From: Poecilobothrus nobilitatus
Lineage: Eukaryota > Arthropoda > Insecta > Diptera > Dolichopodidae
DNA: 64,000 bases
Assembly (NCBI GenBank): GCA_947095535.1
Contig: OX352773.1
Span: forward strand, 212,556,093 to 212,620,092
Direction: 5' to 3'
Part shown: positions 26,925-39,974 of the stretch, one piece after another
How the letters are laid out: each line of letters starts with the position of its first letter
Numbering within the stretch: the first letter of the stretch is position 1
Program-made: the position numbers and the translations under genes
Notes under the pieces: model-generated
The model's database searches: none
What the model saw: the letters and a program-made list of their open reading frames with translations, nothing else
Told to the model about the DNA's origin: nothing

Positions 26925-27165
26925 TGCTAAAGTCGTAGTAATAACCCTTAACTTCTTTTCACAAAATCGAAAAAACCTAGCTGGAATAGACACTGAGTTA
27001 TTTTCATTTAAAGAAAGAAGTTGCATGTTAATTTACACGATGGACAGACGGAGATATATGGGTAAATCGAAGATAATTCTGACCAAAAATGAATATACTT
27101 TTACACATTTATCTCGTCTCCTTTAAAATGTCACAAACGTTTTTAAAATCTCATAGTTCTCAGGA
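26925..27165 (-). mobile_element. C-family fragment, copy C5
   Basis: Contains AGACACTGAGTTATTTTCAT, GATGGACAGACGGA (decayed microsatellite) and CTCCTTTAAAATGTCACAAA in the order of the minus strand of C1. Both ends are degraded. The 97-codon open stretch over it (26833-27126) is incidental. Confidence 0.5.
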
Positions 27166-28529
27166 TATAAACGTTCAAAATTTATTATATCCTGACTACA
27201 CTACATAAGTTCAATTATCCATAGTTAAATTATTCCAATATCGTATTTTGAATCGTATTAAGATTGAGTAGGTTTATAAAATTAAAGAAAAATCACAAAA
27301 ATATTTATAACTTGAACTGGATAATATAAATACATTAGAAAAACCTATTTAACTATAGGTTTATATATAAATATAGCATATATATTTTATTTAATCTTAA
27401 TCTTATTTGAATCTTATTTTTCAAACGTTAATACTAAATATTAGCCGAGTCGACTAACAGTCCAAAAAAATCCTTATTCGACAGAGTAAATTTGTTTTTG
27501 TTTTCTAAAACTTTTATTAGGTATTATTGTATTAGGTATTATGAGTAGTGAAATTACAAAACAAAAATCAGAACGATTCATTTGAGAATTAGAATGAGCG
27601 AGCAACAAATCGAATAGACTAGCATTGGTATTCTAGGGTTAAAACAAATCTTGTATTTGTATATTGTAAGAAAGAAGAAAAATTTCCATGGGTGAACAAA
27701 ATATTTTTAAATCAAAAATTTTTATATTTTATATTCTGTGTTAAATTAGCCCTCCTAGGTAAATAAATTGGTTAAACCATAATATAAAAAATAACTAACC
27801 TTTGGCATCGCCATCGTATTAAAAAAAAAATTCCTAACAAAAGAGAAACTTTTTCTAGTGAGAATTCTATTGAATACTTTTTGATATTTCAAGTAGTAAG
27901 AATAGAAATGTCCTTATAATGATTCAACTTTTAAATTGAAAAAAAAAGTAAACATTTTTTAATGTAAACATTAATAATTACTTTTTTTTTTTTTGTATGT
28001 ATTTGTGTAGGGGCACCCAAAACTAATGACAGTCAGTAATTAATTAAAAAAGAAAAGGAAATAGTAAAATTTTTTTTTTCTTCGCTTCTTTTGAATTGTG
28101 TTTTGTTTTCATTGATTTTTAATGATATTAAAAGCGCTAACATTCTCTTTAGAACTTTTCCATTTAAACTTTTCTAAACTATTCAATAATAAAAAAAGAA
28201 TGAATGTTCTTAATTGAAATAAAATGTTGGTGAGAGTTAAAGCAGATGGTCGCATGGTCAAACAAAAAAATGTATCTTCAAGAATATGTTTATTTTTAGG
28301 AATTATTTGGAGTCAAGACTTGGAAATGTTTAAAAAGATTCTATCAAAATAAAAATGTTATATGCAGTCAATTTAACTTTGGTCCCATATAATACCACTA
28401 TACTATTCCAACTTTCATTAATTTAAGGTTTTAGAAGTAGGGTTTCTTTTGTATTGACTGGTTCGACAAAGATTTATTAAAGTTTATGTTTAACTGACAT
28501 AAAATTCTTAACCAAAAAAAAAAAAAAAA

Positions 28530-28624
28530 TAATTCTTACGATATGTGTGGGATTCCACACATCCCTCCCTCTCGGTGTTTACAATGCATTTCATATGCTC
28601 GTACTCACTAGACCAGTGACCTTC
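28530..28624 (-). mobile_element. tRNA-derived SINE, family B, partial
   Basis: It retains TTACGATATGTGTGGGATTC, CTCGGTGTTTACA and CTAGACCAGTGACC. The B box has lost bases (GGGATTCCACAC) and the terminal ACAGCCACGCC tail is absent. A run of A precedes it. Confidence 0.65.
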
Positions 28625-30249
28625 CAAAACATTGTTTTTGTATTTTATTTTGTGACAAAAAATATCTTTTTTTGTTTATTAAAATTTTGTAAGAAATTAA
28701 TGTATTAAAATATAACATAGAATCTATTTTTTTGTTGAAAGAATCATTTATTATGATAAATACGTCATCTTCAAATTAAATACCTTGTAAATAAATTGTT
28801 CTTACTCAGTCTTTATATTACTAATGTTTTTGTATTTTTACTACCTTCCAAATATAGAATAATATATAAGGTTGGTAAAGTATCATTCATATAGATATTG
28901 AAGAATCTGATCATCTATTTTTATCTGCTTAATCTTTATGACATATTTTATTCACACTCTTTTACCTTCACTTTCTTAACTTCAGAATACTTTTATCAGA
29001 GACCAAAAATAGTTGAAACCTAAGTTTAAAAAGGAAATATATCATTGTTAGTATCCAAACACCATTGAAAGTTCTGATCACCAAATTATTAAAAATTCTT
29101 TATATAAAATATAAACGAAACATTCAAAGTATCAATTAACTATGAGCTAAGTCAAACATTTGGATTCTCTTTTAAATTATGTGTCACGTTACAATTTTTT
29201 AATACTGATCTAAAAGTTTCTTTCAAATATCTTGGTGTCAGGATGTGTTAAAGTATCCCAAAATAGATAGTGAAATTTTTTTTTGTAATTTTATTTCCGA
29301 AATTTATTTAAATGTTCTTGGTTTTTACTTTAAGAACAAAAAAAAAAAAGAAAAACAAAACAATGGGGCAAAAAAAAAAACCCATTATACCACATAAGGG
29401 TCTTTTAATTTTTTTTTAATAGCTTTTTTTAGTCCTCTTTATCTTTACTAATATGACACATGAAATTCTGGAAAATATATTAATAACAATAAAATAAAAA
29501 ATTTTCTTTGGTTAAAAATACATATTTTAAAAATTCAACCCTTTTAAATGTACACAAAAAACAAAAAATATATATATTTATTGGAAACTTACAAATTAGT
29601 TTTAAAGAATCAGTAGCAAAACATAATATTTAAAAAAAAAAAAAGGAACTTTTGGGTTCTCATAACTAAGAAACCTAAAAAATAAAAATATATAATAATT
29701 ATTTTAAAAGGAAAGTTTTATAAAAGATGTAAACTTTTTTTTTTCATTTAAGCTCATTTTAACATTAAAGTTCAGTAAATTTTTGTATTTATTGAGGTTC
29801 AAGAAATTTATTCTCTCTATGGACTTTATATCTATAGAACGTCTATGTCTATAAAGAATCTATAAACCTATATTTATTTTCTAAAAGTTAAAATTTATAT
29901 CAATTATTTCTAAGATTTTATTATTTAACTTTATGAGTCAGTATTTAAAACCACAAGTTTTTAAAGATGTATAATTTAACAGAAAAAAAAAAATTAAAAC
30001 ACTTTAGAATTATTGTGACTTGTACTAATAATTTTTTGTTAGCAATTTTACTTAATATTTTATATCCAAGAAGAAATTGTGAAAAACCAAAGGATATTTT
30101 CTTAAATTTTAATGAATTTTCTATATAATTAAGAAAAACAGTTAACACTATCCAAAAATATATTATCGCAGCTTTATTATTTTTATATTTTACTTGCAAC
30201 AAATGTTTACATGTATCTAAAAATTGTGGATTTTAATTTTTTGACCCTT

Positions 30250-30465
30250 GAACTTAAGATATTATAAACATTATAAAATACGGCTTTTTCAAACTTTGAA
30301 GAGCTGTAACTCTGTAATGAATGGGACTATATAGAAAAGTTAACTAATTTCAATAGTTTAATTGATTGTTCATTTGACATGTCGATGTTTAAATTTATAT
30401 TGCTTCACCTTAAAGGGTATAGCAATTTTGTAAACAGTCAAACGAACCGACAGATTGGAACTAAA
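30250..30465 (-). mobile_element. D-family fragment, copy D7
   Basis: ACGGCTTTTTCAAACTTTGA, GAGCTGTAACTCTGTAATGA and TTTTGTAAACAGTCAAACGA match the minus-strand order of D3. It is short and diverged. Confidence 0.4.
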
Positions 30466-32317
30466 AACAAATTTAAAAAAAATTTTTTTTTGAAAATATT
30501 TATTTTTATTGATTCATTAAAAAGTTTTGATCTCTGGAAAATAAATTTTATATAAAAAGATACACACTTTTAAAATGTATAGTAAAAAAAAAAATATTAA
30601 TTAATTTACATGATCCCACAAATATCTGAAATTCATTTTGTAACCAATCCAAAATTCATTTAACAAAAAACCGAAATATGGGTATATACTAATAACTTTT
30701 TGATTTTCTTAAATACGTCGGCTAAGTGATTTGGAAGTAAAATGGTTTTTATTAAAATCTTAACTCAGAAATACCATATATGACGATGAAAGTAAAATAA
30801 ATCCTAGTAGCGTTTATCCGAATTTAAGAAGAAACTAATTTACTTTTTTTAATTTTAGTTTTATTTATTATTTATTTTATAATGAAATTTATTTTTGAGC
30901 GTTCATTAAATACATATTTATTGAAAATACTTATTGATAGGTTTGTGTCTATTATTGAATTATTGAAGATTGGTTTGTGTCTCTGAATATAGATATAATA
31001 GAATAAAGAATATAGAATATAGAACCGAATACAACTGATGTATTATAAAGATAATGAAATCTTGAAATAAATATATTTTAGAATAAGTAATAGGTAAAGT
31101 TGCAAATGTAAACAGGATTTGAAACTTATAGTTAGAGACGTTAACATGAAGCACTAAAAAATAAAAGTAGACAGTTAAAACAAAGCATTATGATCAAGAA
31201 ATATAGAGTTTTTGAGGGAAAGTAAAGAAAAATAACGAAGAAATAATAAAACTATACTAGGTTTCATTAAAAAAAAAGATAAAAATAATTTCCTTAGTGT
31301 TACCTAAAGGTCAACAAAGTTTTATTTTTACTTTATTAGGGGTACTTTTAAAATATATATATTTGTGTTTCTAGAACCTTATATTTTAAACAATGGAAAT
31401 TATTTGATAAAGTGTTCCATCATTCTACCAAATTTTCAATCTTTATTAAACTATTTATAGTCAGCTTTAATTTTTTGCTTTATAACTAAAATTTCGAAGT
31501 CATCTTAAATCCTGAATGCTTTAAAAAATATGATTTTATTCAGAAAGAATTAAAATATATTATTTTAAAAATTTATTTTTTCCTTTTTTTATTTAAATTG
31601 AATTTAGTATTACATTTTTTTTTAAATTTATAATATTCGCGAAAAAAGAACAATAAAGGAACTAAATGAAAAAATTAAATTATAAATAAAAAAAAAGTTA
31701 TAAATTAAGATTGATGTGTTTACTTATGTGATATAGAATCGTAGAATTGTATAATACTCCATAGACTATTGTCTTATTAAAGTAAACTGTAAAATTATGT
31801 AAAAATATCGTAAAAGGTAAAAATAGAGTTGTTGCAATAGGAAAATTCCATTCAAAAAATGATGTTATGAATAAAATGGTTGAATGAATTAAGGATATAA
31901 TTTTAAAAACATTTATAGAAGAAAATAATATTTAAATTTTTTACTTTTAGTGTTTGTTTTTTAAGCCTAAAATATATTTTTTCTTTTAAATAAGAAAATT
32001 AAATTTAAAAATAAAAATGAGAAGATAAGATTTATTAAGTTTCCATGACAACATGACAGATATTGTATTAACAAAAAAAAAAAAAAAAACGAATTAGGAA
32101 TCATCAATTTAAATTTTTGTAGACTGACGTACTGTTAGTGAAATAATGTTCAAAAAAACGACAGCAAAAAGAAAACATCCTGAATCCTCTAAAATGTATT
32201 AAAAATAAACCAAATCAATGGATTTTAAAGAGCACAATTTGCTTTTATGTCAGAGTATATGATTGTTGTTTAATATGCAAATAAAATTACTGCAAATTTC
32301 ATATATTGCATATATTT

Positions 32318-32447
32318 AGGCTTCCAGATGTAGTTGTAAATGTCGTAAGCACAACTTATTCGTACAATAGTTGTGCGATTCGCATCCACACACTCTCTGT
32401 GTTTTCTCATATTTTATACACTTGTACCCACTAGGTCACCGAAGTCC
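32318..32447 (-). mobile_element. tRNA-derived SINE, family B, diverged
   Basis: TTGTAAATGTCGTAAGCACA, a decayed B box (TGCGATTCGCATCC) and CCCACTAGGTCACCGAAG are in family B order. A short forward open stretch (32371-32604) that begins inside it is incidental. Confidence 0.7.
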
Positions 32448-32605
32448 AGGACAAGATTTTTTTTATAATTACGTATTTTTTTTTTTAATTAAAGAAAAAC
32501 TTGAAATTTTTTACGGTTTCCTTATTTTTATTCAATATTTATTTTACTTTTTCTTTGGATTTAATTTTATATGTTCAACAATATCCTTTTTAACGTTTAG
32601 TTAAC

Positions 32606-32674
32606 AGAGAGTAGATAATACATATATATGTTTTATCTAATCTCTACATATAATATATGTATTATCTACTCTCT
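32606..32674. repeat. Perfect 22-bp-stem hairpin
   Basis: AGAGAGTAGATAATACATAT at 32606 is exactly complementary to ATATGTATTATCTACTCTCT ending at 32674 (22 paired bases in all), with a 25-base loop. The loop itself contains a third near-copy (TTATCTAATCTCTAC). Confidence 0.85.
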
Positions 32675-33912
32675 ATTATATCAAAATTATATTCATATGC
32701 AAGCTTCAGATCGACTAGTAGAATATTTCTTTAAATATTTAAGTTTTATAAAACAAAAAAACAGATTTTTGATATTTTTTATAAGATACTAAACCGTTCT
32801 AAAACAAATTAATGAAGGTTTTAAATCAATCAAAAACTTCTGAATGAACTGACAAATAATTTTAAAAAAAAAATCCTTTTAATCTTTTCCATGTTTGAAA
32901 CAATGTTTTTGTTCATAAGAAATCAAAGTTTTATAAAATTTAAATCAAATACATATAATATAAGTCGTACACGGTTACATACCCTTATATTATGTATCTT
33001 AAATGAATCATGAAAATTTCTCTTACAAAAAAAAAAAAAATAAAACAAGAAAAAAAAAATAAAATAAATTAAGTGAAATATTGTGGAAGAAAAATATTTA
33101 TTTTTTATCAAAAATTTCCATTTAAATAATTTCACAAATTTACATGATATTTTTAAGATTTAAAAAAAAAAAAAAAGTTCAAATGAAAATACTTGCCCAC
33201 TCTTTATGTTAAGATTTTATGTCCTTGAAAGTTAAATTTAAAATTTATTGTTGTTTTAAATATTTCCTATAAGAAAAGAATATTTATTTTTTGTGCACAT
33301 CTGGTTATTGAGTACCAAACCAATCAGTATAAATAAAATATTTTCTATTTTATTTATTTTTTTAAGAAATTTTATATTAGAGTGATATTCAGTAGTATAT
33401 TAATGTAAAAATTAATTCCGTAACGAATCTAACAAAAATATATATAATTCCTAAAAAGGAGGACAAGCTTTAGCTAAAATAGCGTAAGAAAACGATTGGA
33501 TAGTCTACCATTTCATCTAATTATATAAGAATTACTAAAATGGACGATAGGAATGTTTTATTTACTTACGTAGGAAATGAAATATAAGCTTTCCTTAAAA
33601 ATGAATTAAACATAGTAGCTAATTGGTATTAAATTGTTAAATATAAAAATCTAAAAATATTTTTGAGTTATTTTTAATATTTTTAATTATATAGCTTCAT
33701 CGTTCCTAATTTTTGTTTCTTTTTAGGTTAGACTTGGTATAATTTTTCCCAAAAAAAATCAATACGAAATTTTACATGGTTTTTTATTTTCTGATTACGG
33801 TTATGTTAGTTCTAAGTTTAGTTTCTCTTCATCTTTTTTTTGAATAGCCTTAAAGTATGCAATAATGCACAAAATAAAATTGAAATTAAAACTCTGAATA
33901 AGGGAGAGAGGG

Positions 33913-34185
33913 GGGGCTTCGATGGCCTAGTGGTTAACAACGTGGCTTATTAACCGAGGAATTGCGGGTTCAAATCCTGCACAGGTAGTAAGTTTTATTA
34001 ATTGAAAACAAATCCCCGTTGCTACCAAAATTATTGTAAATATATAATATATGATATAAACAAAATAAATAATATTAATGTATAATTTAATAATATTCGA
34101 ACTATAATGGACTTAGTAGCCGATGGTTTTGTAATATTGCAATATCCTATTTGGTTTTGTAATATTAATACACATAAATGAAAAA
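33913..34185 (+). mobile_element. tRNA-derived SINE, family A
   Basis: It has the same order as the intact copy: GGGGCTTCGATGGCCTAGTG (A box), GGGTTCAAATCC (B box, one change), TAGTAAG...TTGCTACC hairpin remnants and the TAGCCGATGGTTTTGTAATA body block. The tail is degraded and no clear target duplication remains. It directly abuts the decayed C4 element. Confidence 0.85.
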
Positions 34186-34189
34186 TAAG

Positions 34190-34798
34190 AGTGTAGAGCA
34201 AGTAGACTATGTCAACTTTACTTGTTTGTTGTATGTTGTCAAGTTTATGAACAAGATGTTTTTATGTCAATTTTGGAGTTGTACGATGACAGCTACTCGA
34301 ACCAGCTACTCTAGACTAACCAAATTTTTTTTTTGGCATAAAACTTAACTTCTTTTGACAAAATTAAAAATTTTCGAACTACATGGACACTTAGTTAAGG
34401 TTATACAAAACCAAAACAATTTATTATGCTACTCTGGACCAACAAAATTTTGTTAAAATCGCTGGCAAAAGACTTAACTATCTTTTAAAAAAATAAATAT
34501 ATAAAATATCGATACTAGAGTCATTGAGTGATTTTTATATAAACATAGAAATAGTATGGTAGTTTCACGAACCCATCGCTCCACCTGGCTAAATTTCAAT
34601 AGCGAAACCAAAAATGTACGTAGCGGCCGGATGTACGTAGATGACAAAATCGATTAAGAATTTGATTCTGAGCAAAATTATGTATATTTTGCAATATCTA
34701 TCTCATCTCTTTTAAAATGTCACAAAAGGACACCTTTTGGCAAAATAGTGTAATGTTTAAATTATATACCGCGAGAACTAGATTCCCATGCGTATAAA
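34190..34798 (-). mobile_element. Decayed C-family element, copy C4
   Basis: Starts with GAGTGTAGAGCAAGTAGACT (the decayed right end) and ends with GAACTAGATTCCCATGCGTAT (the decayed left end). In between are recognisable AGCTACTCGAACC and TTTTAAAATGTCACAAA blocks. It is bounded on both sides by family A SINEs. Confidence 0.55.
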
Positions 34799-34805
34799 AT
34801 TTGAA

Positions 34806-35052
34806 CGAGGTTTCGATGGCCGAATGATTAAGCACGTGGCTTATTAGCAGAAGTTGTGTGACTTTAAACCCTAACTGAAATGTAATTCCCATTGCTACCA
34901 AATATAGTGTAAAAAATTATATAATGTAAGGAAAATAAATATAATATTACTGCATAAATTAATAATACTATTCGACCTATAATGACCTTAACAGCCGATG
35001 GTTTAGTAATATTATATTACCCTATATGATTTATAAATATGAATAAATAATT
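34806..35052 (+). mobile_element. tRNA-derived SINE, family A, decayed
   Basis: GTTTCGATGGCCGAATGATT (A-box region) is followed by a ruined B box and then CAGCCGATGGTTTAGTAATA and an (AAAT)-type end. It is older than the copy at 33913. Target duplications are not visible. Confidence 0.75.
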
Positions 35053-37910
35053 AAAGGAATTTCACTCTTTTATTTTTTATTAAAGGAATAATCAATAACA
35101 ATTTGTAAGAATAAAAAATTCATGTCTAGAAAGTTAAAATTTAATTATGAAAGAAAAGAAGAAAAATTAATTTAATATTATTATTCTTGAAACGTGTATT
35201 GACTACTTAATATCGATGATTTAAAAATAAAAAGAAAGACAAAAAGGCAATAGGATCAAACTATTAATATTTAGAAAAACTATGGAAAAAGTGGAATCAA
35301 AATCATAAGAAATTGAAAACCAAAAAAGAATCAAAACCAAAAAAGAATCAAAACCAAAAATTAGGCATTGAGAAAATTATAATAACCTTAATAAAAATCA
35401 AAAACTAAATATCAGTCAGTTTAAGTAAAATACTATTTAAGATATCAATTTTAAAATTTTAAATCATACTAAGCTTCATAACTTCTTTAATTATTATTTT
35501 ATTTCATATAAAGTCAATACAAATAAACTGCCATCAAATATATTCTAAAAAAATAACTACTCAGCTTTTTTAATTAATTTTTTATATATCGTGAAAATTT
35601 CAAATAACTTTTCTATTAAAAGAACAAATATTTTCTTTTAATTTTCTCCTTAAAGACAACAAAAAAAAAAAAAAACAAAAATAAAAAAGAACACATTACA
35701 ATTTATATTTAATGTGTGAAAAGAAATATTTAGACTTCCTCTAACAGTGTTCCATTCACTCAAATGTAAAATAAATCCTTTAATACTTTTAGAAAAGGAA
35801 AATTATTAAGAAACGAATTTATTTATTTTTTTTTCTTTCTATTTATATATTCTTTTTTTTAACTGACGATGCGTGTAAAATGACAATAACTTTCATTTCT
35901 ATTAAACGAAAAACAAAAAATATATATACATATACATATATATTTAATGAAAATCTAAGGTCGAATATAAAATGTTTGATGTTAAAAAGTAATTGAGTTA
36001 TTTATTAGAAATTTTATAATTTCATGTATAATAAATTCACCCAAAAATTCTCTTTTTACACTTTTTATTTCTATGTACATGTATTGTATCCTTTATTAAT
36101 TTATGAAACGGATCAATGTCAAGATGTTATGATCAATTAAAAATTTAGATGATGATTTTTATTTTTATATAACTATAAAGTCGTATATGCTTTCGATTTA
36201 CTTAATTTTGGCCTATAATTTATTAACTTTGGGTTTTTAAATTTATGTTAGTTATTTGGTTAATTGTTTCAAAACAGTTTATAATCAGTCCTACAGCTTA
36301 ATAGTAACGACTCCTTCATTTTTTGCTTTTTTTTATAACACATTTTGCATGTACGCTTAGTATAATGTGCCGAAGACTAAATAATTAATGTTAGTCCTTT
36401 TTTGTCTGTAAATTGAGTTTTTATAATAGGTATAATAGGTGTTCCTAAGAGGTTTGAAATGGTTCATAATAGCATAATCGGTATACTTTTTAGGATTCTT
36501 TACTTCAAATTTTAGACTCACAATTGAGAATGTTTTACCAAATCTTAAGTTTTCACCAATCTCCAAAAAAAAAATCACTTTATATACAGAGATATCTATT
36601 AAAGTCAGAAATTAAAAAAAAAAACAAAAAAAAAATAAAATTATACCAACACGTGCTTTAATTGCGTATTTCAATGTTTTAATCCAATATCAATACCCAA
36701 AAGTAATAAATAAAATGTGTATTGAATTGTTAAATGATGCCTTAAAATCGTTTCCTATATATTAATTTTCTTTTAAGGTCTTAAAAATAAAAAATAAAAA
36801 AATTAAAAGGATACAAATCTTTGTTACCCTCCCAGAAAAAAAAATATATATATATATATATAAAATAAATAAATAAATAGATAAATTTTGAATAGTTTGA
36901 GTAGTTTGAGAATTCAATGTGTTGAAAAATAAATGGATTTTCAAATTGAATTATTATTTCAATTGATATATTGACTCCAACCTATATAAAATAAATTATA
37001 AATAAACTATATGAATTCTATATATATATATATTCAATTCAATCAAGAAAAAAGGATAATAAATGAATAAGAAAAAAAGAGACAAAAAATACAATATAAA
37101 TATAAAATATATTCTAACAAATTAATGATTTTTCAAAAAAAAAAAAAATTTTACGAACCTAAAAATGATGGGTATGTAATACGAAATCACAAAAAAGATA
37201 GACAAGAAAAAAAATTAATTACTTTGGCATAAAACATAAAAATTTGGAATCAAAGCCTATTAAAATAATAAAGTGCGATAGATATCTGATAAATATGTAC
37301 ACGGATTTATTTATTTTTTTTTTTTATTCATTCATAGTTTTAAGAAATATTTTATATTCAAAGGAAATAATAGAAAATTTCCAAATGAAAATGAAAATGT
37401 ACCTCTTATGTCTTAATGAAAATCAATTTAAGCTCGTCCTTGATTTTTATTTAATGGGATGTAAATAAAATATTACTTTGGGCATATACAATTTATCCAC
37501 AATACAAATTGAAACCTACTTAAATATAAAAATAATTTATGACATTCAAATAATTATAATTATCATAAAATTAAAATAACAATATTTTATTAGACTTTTG
37601 TTACTATGTGGGTTTAATTTTGATTTTTAACGAGTTAAGGCTTGACATGAATTATTATGTCATTTATATGAATAAATTATTTAAAATCTAATTTTTTGAA
37701 CTCAAAAAATTGTAATTATGTCAATGAATTAAAGATATATGTGATTTAGTTCATATCAACCACCTTCTTCTAACCAAAACTAAAAAACTGATTAATTTAC
37801 ATATGATAGGAGGTAGGACCAAAATATTTAATTATGAACATTATTTTTATATAATAAATTATAAATTAAAGATGATGACACAATGGTCATTTTTTACAAA
37901 ATGGAAAATA
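35053..37910. other. AT-rich non-coding sequence
   Basis: Stop-dense, with TA microsatellites at about 36844 and 37019. The open stretches at 36357, 36762 and 37244 have biased low-complexity composition and are not called as genes. Confidence 0.55.
35316..35361 (+). repeat. 17-bp short tandem repeat
   Basis: AACCAAAAAAGAATCAA is repeated directly, followed by a third partial unit (AACCAAAAATTAGG). Simple A-rich slippage repeat. Confidence 0.6.
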
Positions 37911-38001
37911 TTAGCGTCGCCTTAACAAAACCAATATAAAATAACCAACAACACCCAGTATAAAATAACCGAAAAAAAAAATTTATTATCAATGCCAGTA
38001 A

Positions 38002-38157
38002 ATGGTTGGTTTCAATGGTGTCAAGGACTTTGGACTGGGTGAAACAGTATTTAAATTAACGTATTTTATTCAAACGTTAAAGAGACGCCGAATCGACGAG
38101 ATTATCGGATTATCACATTTGCTTAACTTTTTTGAATTAAATATTATTATTGGATAA
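38002..38157 (+). other. 51-codon open frame, unrecognised
   Basis: ATG at 38002, stop TAA at 38155-38157. It encodes MVGFNGVKDFGLGETVFKLT..., then LKRRRIDEIIGLSHLLNFFE. The composition is more protein-like than the surrounding noise, but a stop lies directly before the ATG and no family is recognised. It lies inside a small unit flanked by inverted words (about 37911-37926 and 38077-38093), so it may be transposon sequence. Confidence 0.2.
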
Positions 38158-38339
38158 TGAGTGTCCAGAATAAATTCGGAAATGCAGTAAGAAATACCAT
38201 ACTCATAGATAGATTTTGTTTATTGTCTTCAATACCTGTCCTTTATAGTTAAAAAACAAAAAAAAAAAAATAATACACTTTTTTTAAATATCGTAGTAAT
38301 AAAAGATCTTCAAACAGAAATCAAGTACAATTTAAGTAC

Positions 38340-38492
38340 AAGTCGCACTACGGCATATCACTTTAAGCGATTCATACTTACAAATATAACAAACTGCTCC
38401 TAAGACCAAAAGAGGTTATGATTTTTTTTCGTTTTAACCGATTCTTACGTCTTAAGCGATGTCGTTTTAAACAGTTTCTATTGTATTTATAT
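38340..38492 (-). mobile_element. Possible pogo/Tigger-like terminal fragment
   Basis: Read on the minus strand from about 38488, after TA: CAATAGAAACTGTTTAAAAC, then ATCGCTTAAGACG and ATCGGTTAAAACGA, and later ATCGCTTAAAG. Periodic TTAA-CGA words after a CAGTAGAAAC-like start are typical of pogo/Tigger terminal repeats. No transposase and no matching opposite end are visible. Confidence 0.4.
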
Positions 38493-38918
38493 TCTCAACT
38501 AATACAAAAGTATACAAACGGAATATATTATAATAATTTTTAAATATCCTTTAACTTTTCCAAAAGAAGAAGAAATAATTTTCTAAATGTTTATTCGCTT
38601 TAAATTCAACTTATCCAAATTATTTTCATTCAAGATTTAATTTAATTCCATCCCAAATTCTAAAATACACTACTTACTACAACACAATTATAAAGCACTT
38701 TAAAGTTTATAGAATAGAACCTAAAAAAAAAAAAAAATTAAAAAAAAAAAGGATTAATCCGTTTTCTTTTTTCGAATTAAATTTTTCAAAAGGAAAAAAC
38801 AACTTTTCTTTTCATCTCTTCTCTTCCATTTTTCAATATTTTGATAGACTAAAAAATTTTGTTTTAAAAATATGTATTAAAAAAATTTAAATAAAATTCT
38901 CTATTTGTGTGTGTTTTT

Positions 38919-39290
38919 AGCACATTTCCAAAAAAATTTAAAAGAAAATGTGCTTATTAGTTTCACTCTGTCCATGCGTCCGTCTGTTTACAAAACTTCT
39001 ATACCGTTAAAAATAGAGATTCTATACCGTTAAAAATTTTGCATGATTTTTCTACCCTTATAACTCCGGAACGCTTTCAAATACAGATTTGAAATTTTGG
39101 GGGCAGAAAGAGCTTTTAGAATTAGTATAAGTTTCCTAAGCATTTTTTTTTTGGACCACCCCCTGTTTATGAGCTATTTGAAAATTAGCTCAAAAATTGA
39201 AAATTAGCTTTTTTTAAACAACTGTAACTTAGGCACGTGTACACATTTTTCTTTGGCAAGACATAAAAATTAAGGCTCCAGTAATATAAT
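38919..39290 (+). mobile_element. Helentron-like element, copy D2 (3'-truncated)
   Basis: It begins AGCACATTTCC, then AATGTGCTTATTAGTTTCAC and a degraded GTCC tract. It ends within the interior unit (GGCAAGACATAAAAATTAAG) and lacks the right terminus. A short internal duplication of CTATACCGTTAAAAA (about 39001 and 39022) is seen. Confidence 0.65.
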
Positions 39291-39974
39291 AATATTTGCT
39301 ATTTGATTTTATTTTTCTTCCATTTTATTTTATCTAACCTATAACCGATCCTTTGCAGTTTGAAATAACATTTTTGTTAATGAAAATAAAATTAATACCT
39401 TAAAGTTTGATATAAAGTTTTGAAGGTTTACGAATTTTTAATAGAGGTGAAAATCAAAAACGTTAATTGAATACAGCAATACTAAAATTTAAAATATTCT
39501 TCAAAAAAATTTAACATTTTTGTTTTATTAACCAAAACTAAAAAAAAAAAACAAAAATTCAATTTTTTAGAAGTTGTAGAATTTTTATTAAAATGACAGA
39601 AAAATGCGCAACCATTTTTTTTTTTTTCTCTTTAATTTAAGAAGTCAAGATTGCTATAAAATTGATAAAAGATTGTATAGAAAAACTATTAATTTATATT
39701 TTAAAACTTCAATTTCTAAGGGAAAAAATATGTAATAGAAATAAAATGTTTAATTAAATATTATTGATAAAATGAAAACGTTGTAAAAAGTATGTTTTTG
39801 AAAGTAAAATAAAATTGTCTCAGCATACTGGTTTATTACGTAATTTTTAATAAATTATTTGGGGACGGGAAATTATCCTTTTAGTATTTTAAGTAAAATG
39901 ACATTGAAAATGGATTTAGTAACATTTTTTTGTCACAGATATAATATAAGTTTTCATTATTTTAAATCTTAATC

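Larger units (their letters stand above)
24341..33912. other. AT-rich non-coding sequence with scattered fragments
   Basis: Includes C5, D7, two family B SINEs and the 22-bp hairpin, all listed separately. A 12-13 bp direct repeat (AGTATAGGAGTT at about 26050) and a duplicated TGAAAACTGCATTCAT (about 25207 and 25231) are minor. I see no exon. Confidence 0.5.
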
